Assembly: GCA_014549065.1 (NCBI GenBank)
Contig: JACDOX010000117.1
Location: 1,606,973-1,670,972 of the forward strand
Source: Cardinalis cardinalis
Lineage: Eukaryota; Chordata; Aves; Passeriformes; Cardinalidae
DNA: 64,000 nt
Direction: 5' to 3'
This document shows, piece by piece, positions 63,701-64,000 of this stretch (the stretch's first letter is position 1; each line of letters begins with the position of its first letter). The notes below the pieces were generated by a model. The model saw only the letters and a program-made list of their open reading frames with translations, was not told where the DNA came from and did not search any database. Both the position numbers and the translations under genes were made by a program.

Positions 63701-63979
63701 TTGTTGGAGTCTCCTCAGTGGTTCAGAAAACTAAATATAGATGCACTGAAGGGAAGAGGTTTGCTTAGGCAGCATCCTGTGCTGCTTGGAGCCTCTGCTC
63801 AAGATGATCCTTTTGGAGGTTTGTGGACTTCTCCTGTGCACATAATGATGGCTGAGGTGAAAGGAGGGGACTGGGAAGAGAGCAGTGATAACCCAGTGCC
63901 TGNCAAAGGTGCTCCAATAGGTAAGGTGGCCAAACCAGAGTGTTACATTTCAGATGAGGAGGAGTGTGAGGAGGAATAA
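63701..63979 (+). other. Unrecognised open frame with acidic tail at the right edge
   Basis: A frame of about 90 codons ends in a low-complexity acidic tail (YISDEEECEEE) and a TAA at 63977-63979. It has one N near 63903. An internal ATG pair lies at about 63845-63850 (HIMMAEVKGGDWEESSD). The composition is unusual for chance sequence, and the frame could be a terminal exon, part of a processed pseudogene, or nothing. It matches no family I can name. An aataggtaag at 63917-63926 resembles a splice donor inside it. Confidence 0.15.
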
Positions 63980-64000
63980 ATTGAGAGGGAAAATAACAAG

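Noticed and set aside
1..64000. CRISPR arrays, tRNAs, rRNAs, bacterial-type operons
   Set aside because: None seen; the direct repeats present are vertebrate mini- and microsatellites without spacers.

Overview
This window looks like nuclear DNA from a bird. It has large non-coding stretches, CR1 LINE remnants, a CpG-island promoter, compact introns with canonical GT-AG ends, and one clearly recognisable vertebrate gene. I cannot fix the species or order from the sequence. Isolated single Ns are scattered throughout, and one 45-N run sits inside a microsatellite, so this is draft or consensus-masked assembly.

The only gene I can identify with confidence is MINAR1 (KIAA1024, also called UBTOR), on the plus strand. 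It encodes the major intrinsically disordered NOTCH2-binding receptor 1. The coding sequence lies in three exons (36083-38392, 39819-40073, 43577-43774). These join in phase 0 at both junctions and give 770 + 85 + 65 = 920 residues, close to the length I recall for the human protein (about 916). The product is a long disordered cytoplasmic protein ending in a single C-terminal membrane anchor. A CpG-rich island at about 28960-29780 is the likely promoter and non-coding first exon, with two good splice donors (after 29594 and after 29765). A 46-base 5' UTR segment precedes the ATG in exon 2. The 3' UTR probably runs to a poly(A) signal at 47233.

Layout: 1-28585 is 5' flank with no gene I can support. 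It holds an old CR1-like remnant (about 18490-19110) and a small composite tandem repeat (26739-26884). A minus-strand CR1 3' end (about 28586-28965) abuts the CpG island, which itself holds an 18-bp minisatellite, a G-rich quadruplex-prone tract, a CT-rich tract and a 33-codon hydrophobic upstream ORF. Intron 1 (to 36036), intron 2 (38393-39818) and intron 3 (40074-43576) show no further exons I can support. 47252-64000 is 3' flank. It contains a 51-bp triplicate, a small ORF with a signal-peptide-like start (49958-50146), a CR1 ORF2 endonuclease fragment (about 52190-52330), a candidate enhancer with an inverted pair of POU octamers (about 52780-53220), a pentanucleotide microsatellite (62328-62699) and an unrecognised acidic-tailed ORF at the right edge (63701-63979).

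No operon, CRISPR array, tRNA, rRNA or intact mobile element was found. The points most worth a second look are the exon-1 micro-ORF with alternative donors, the two dynein-light-chain-like motifs in MINAR1, and the fact that all four Ns in the coding sequence fall in third codon positions.
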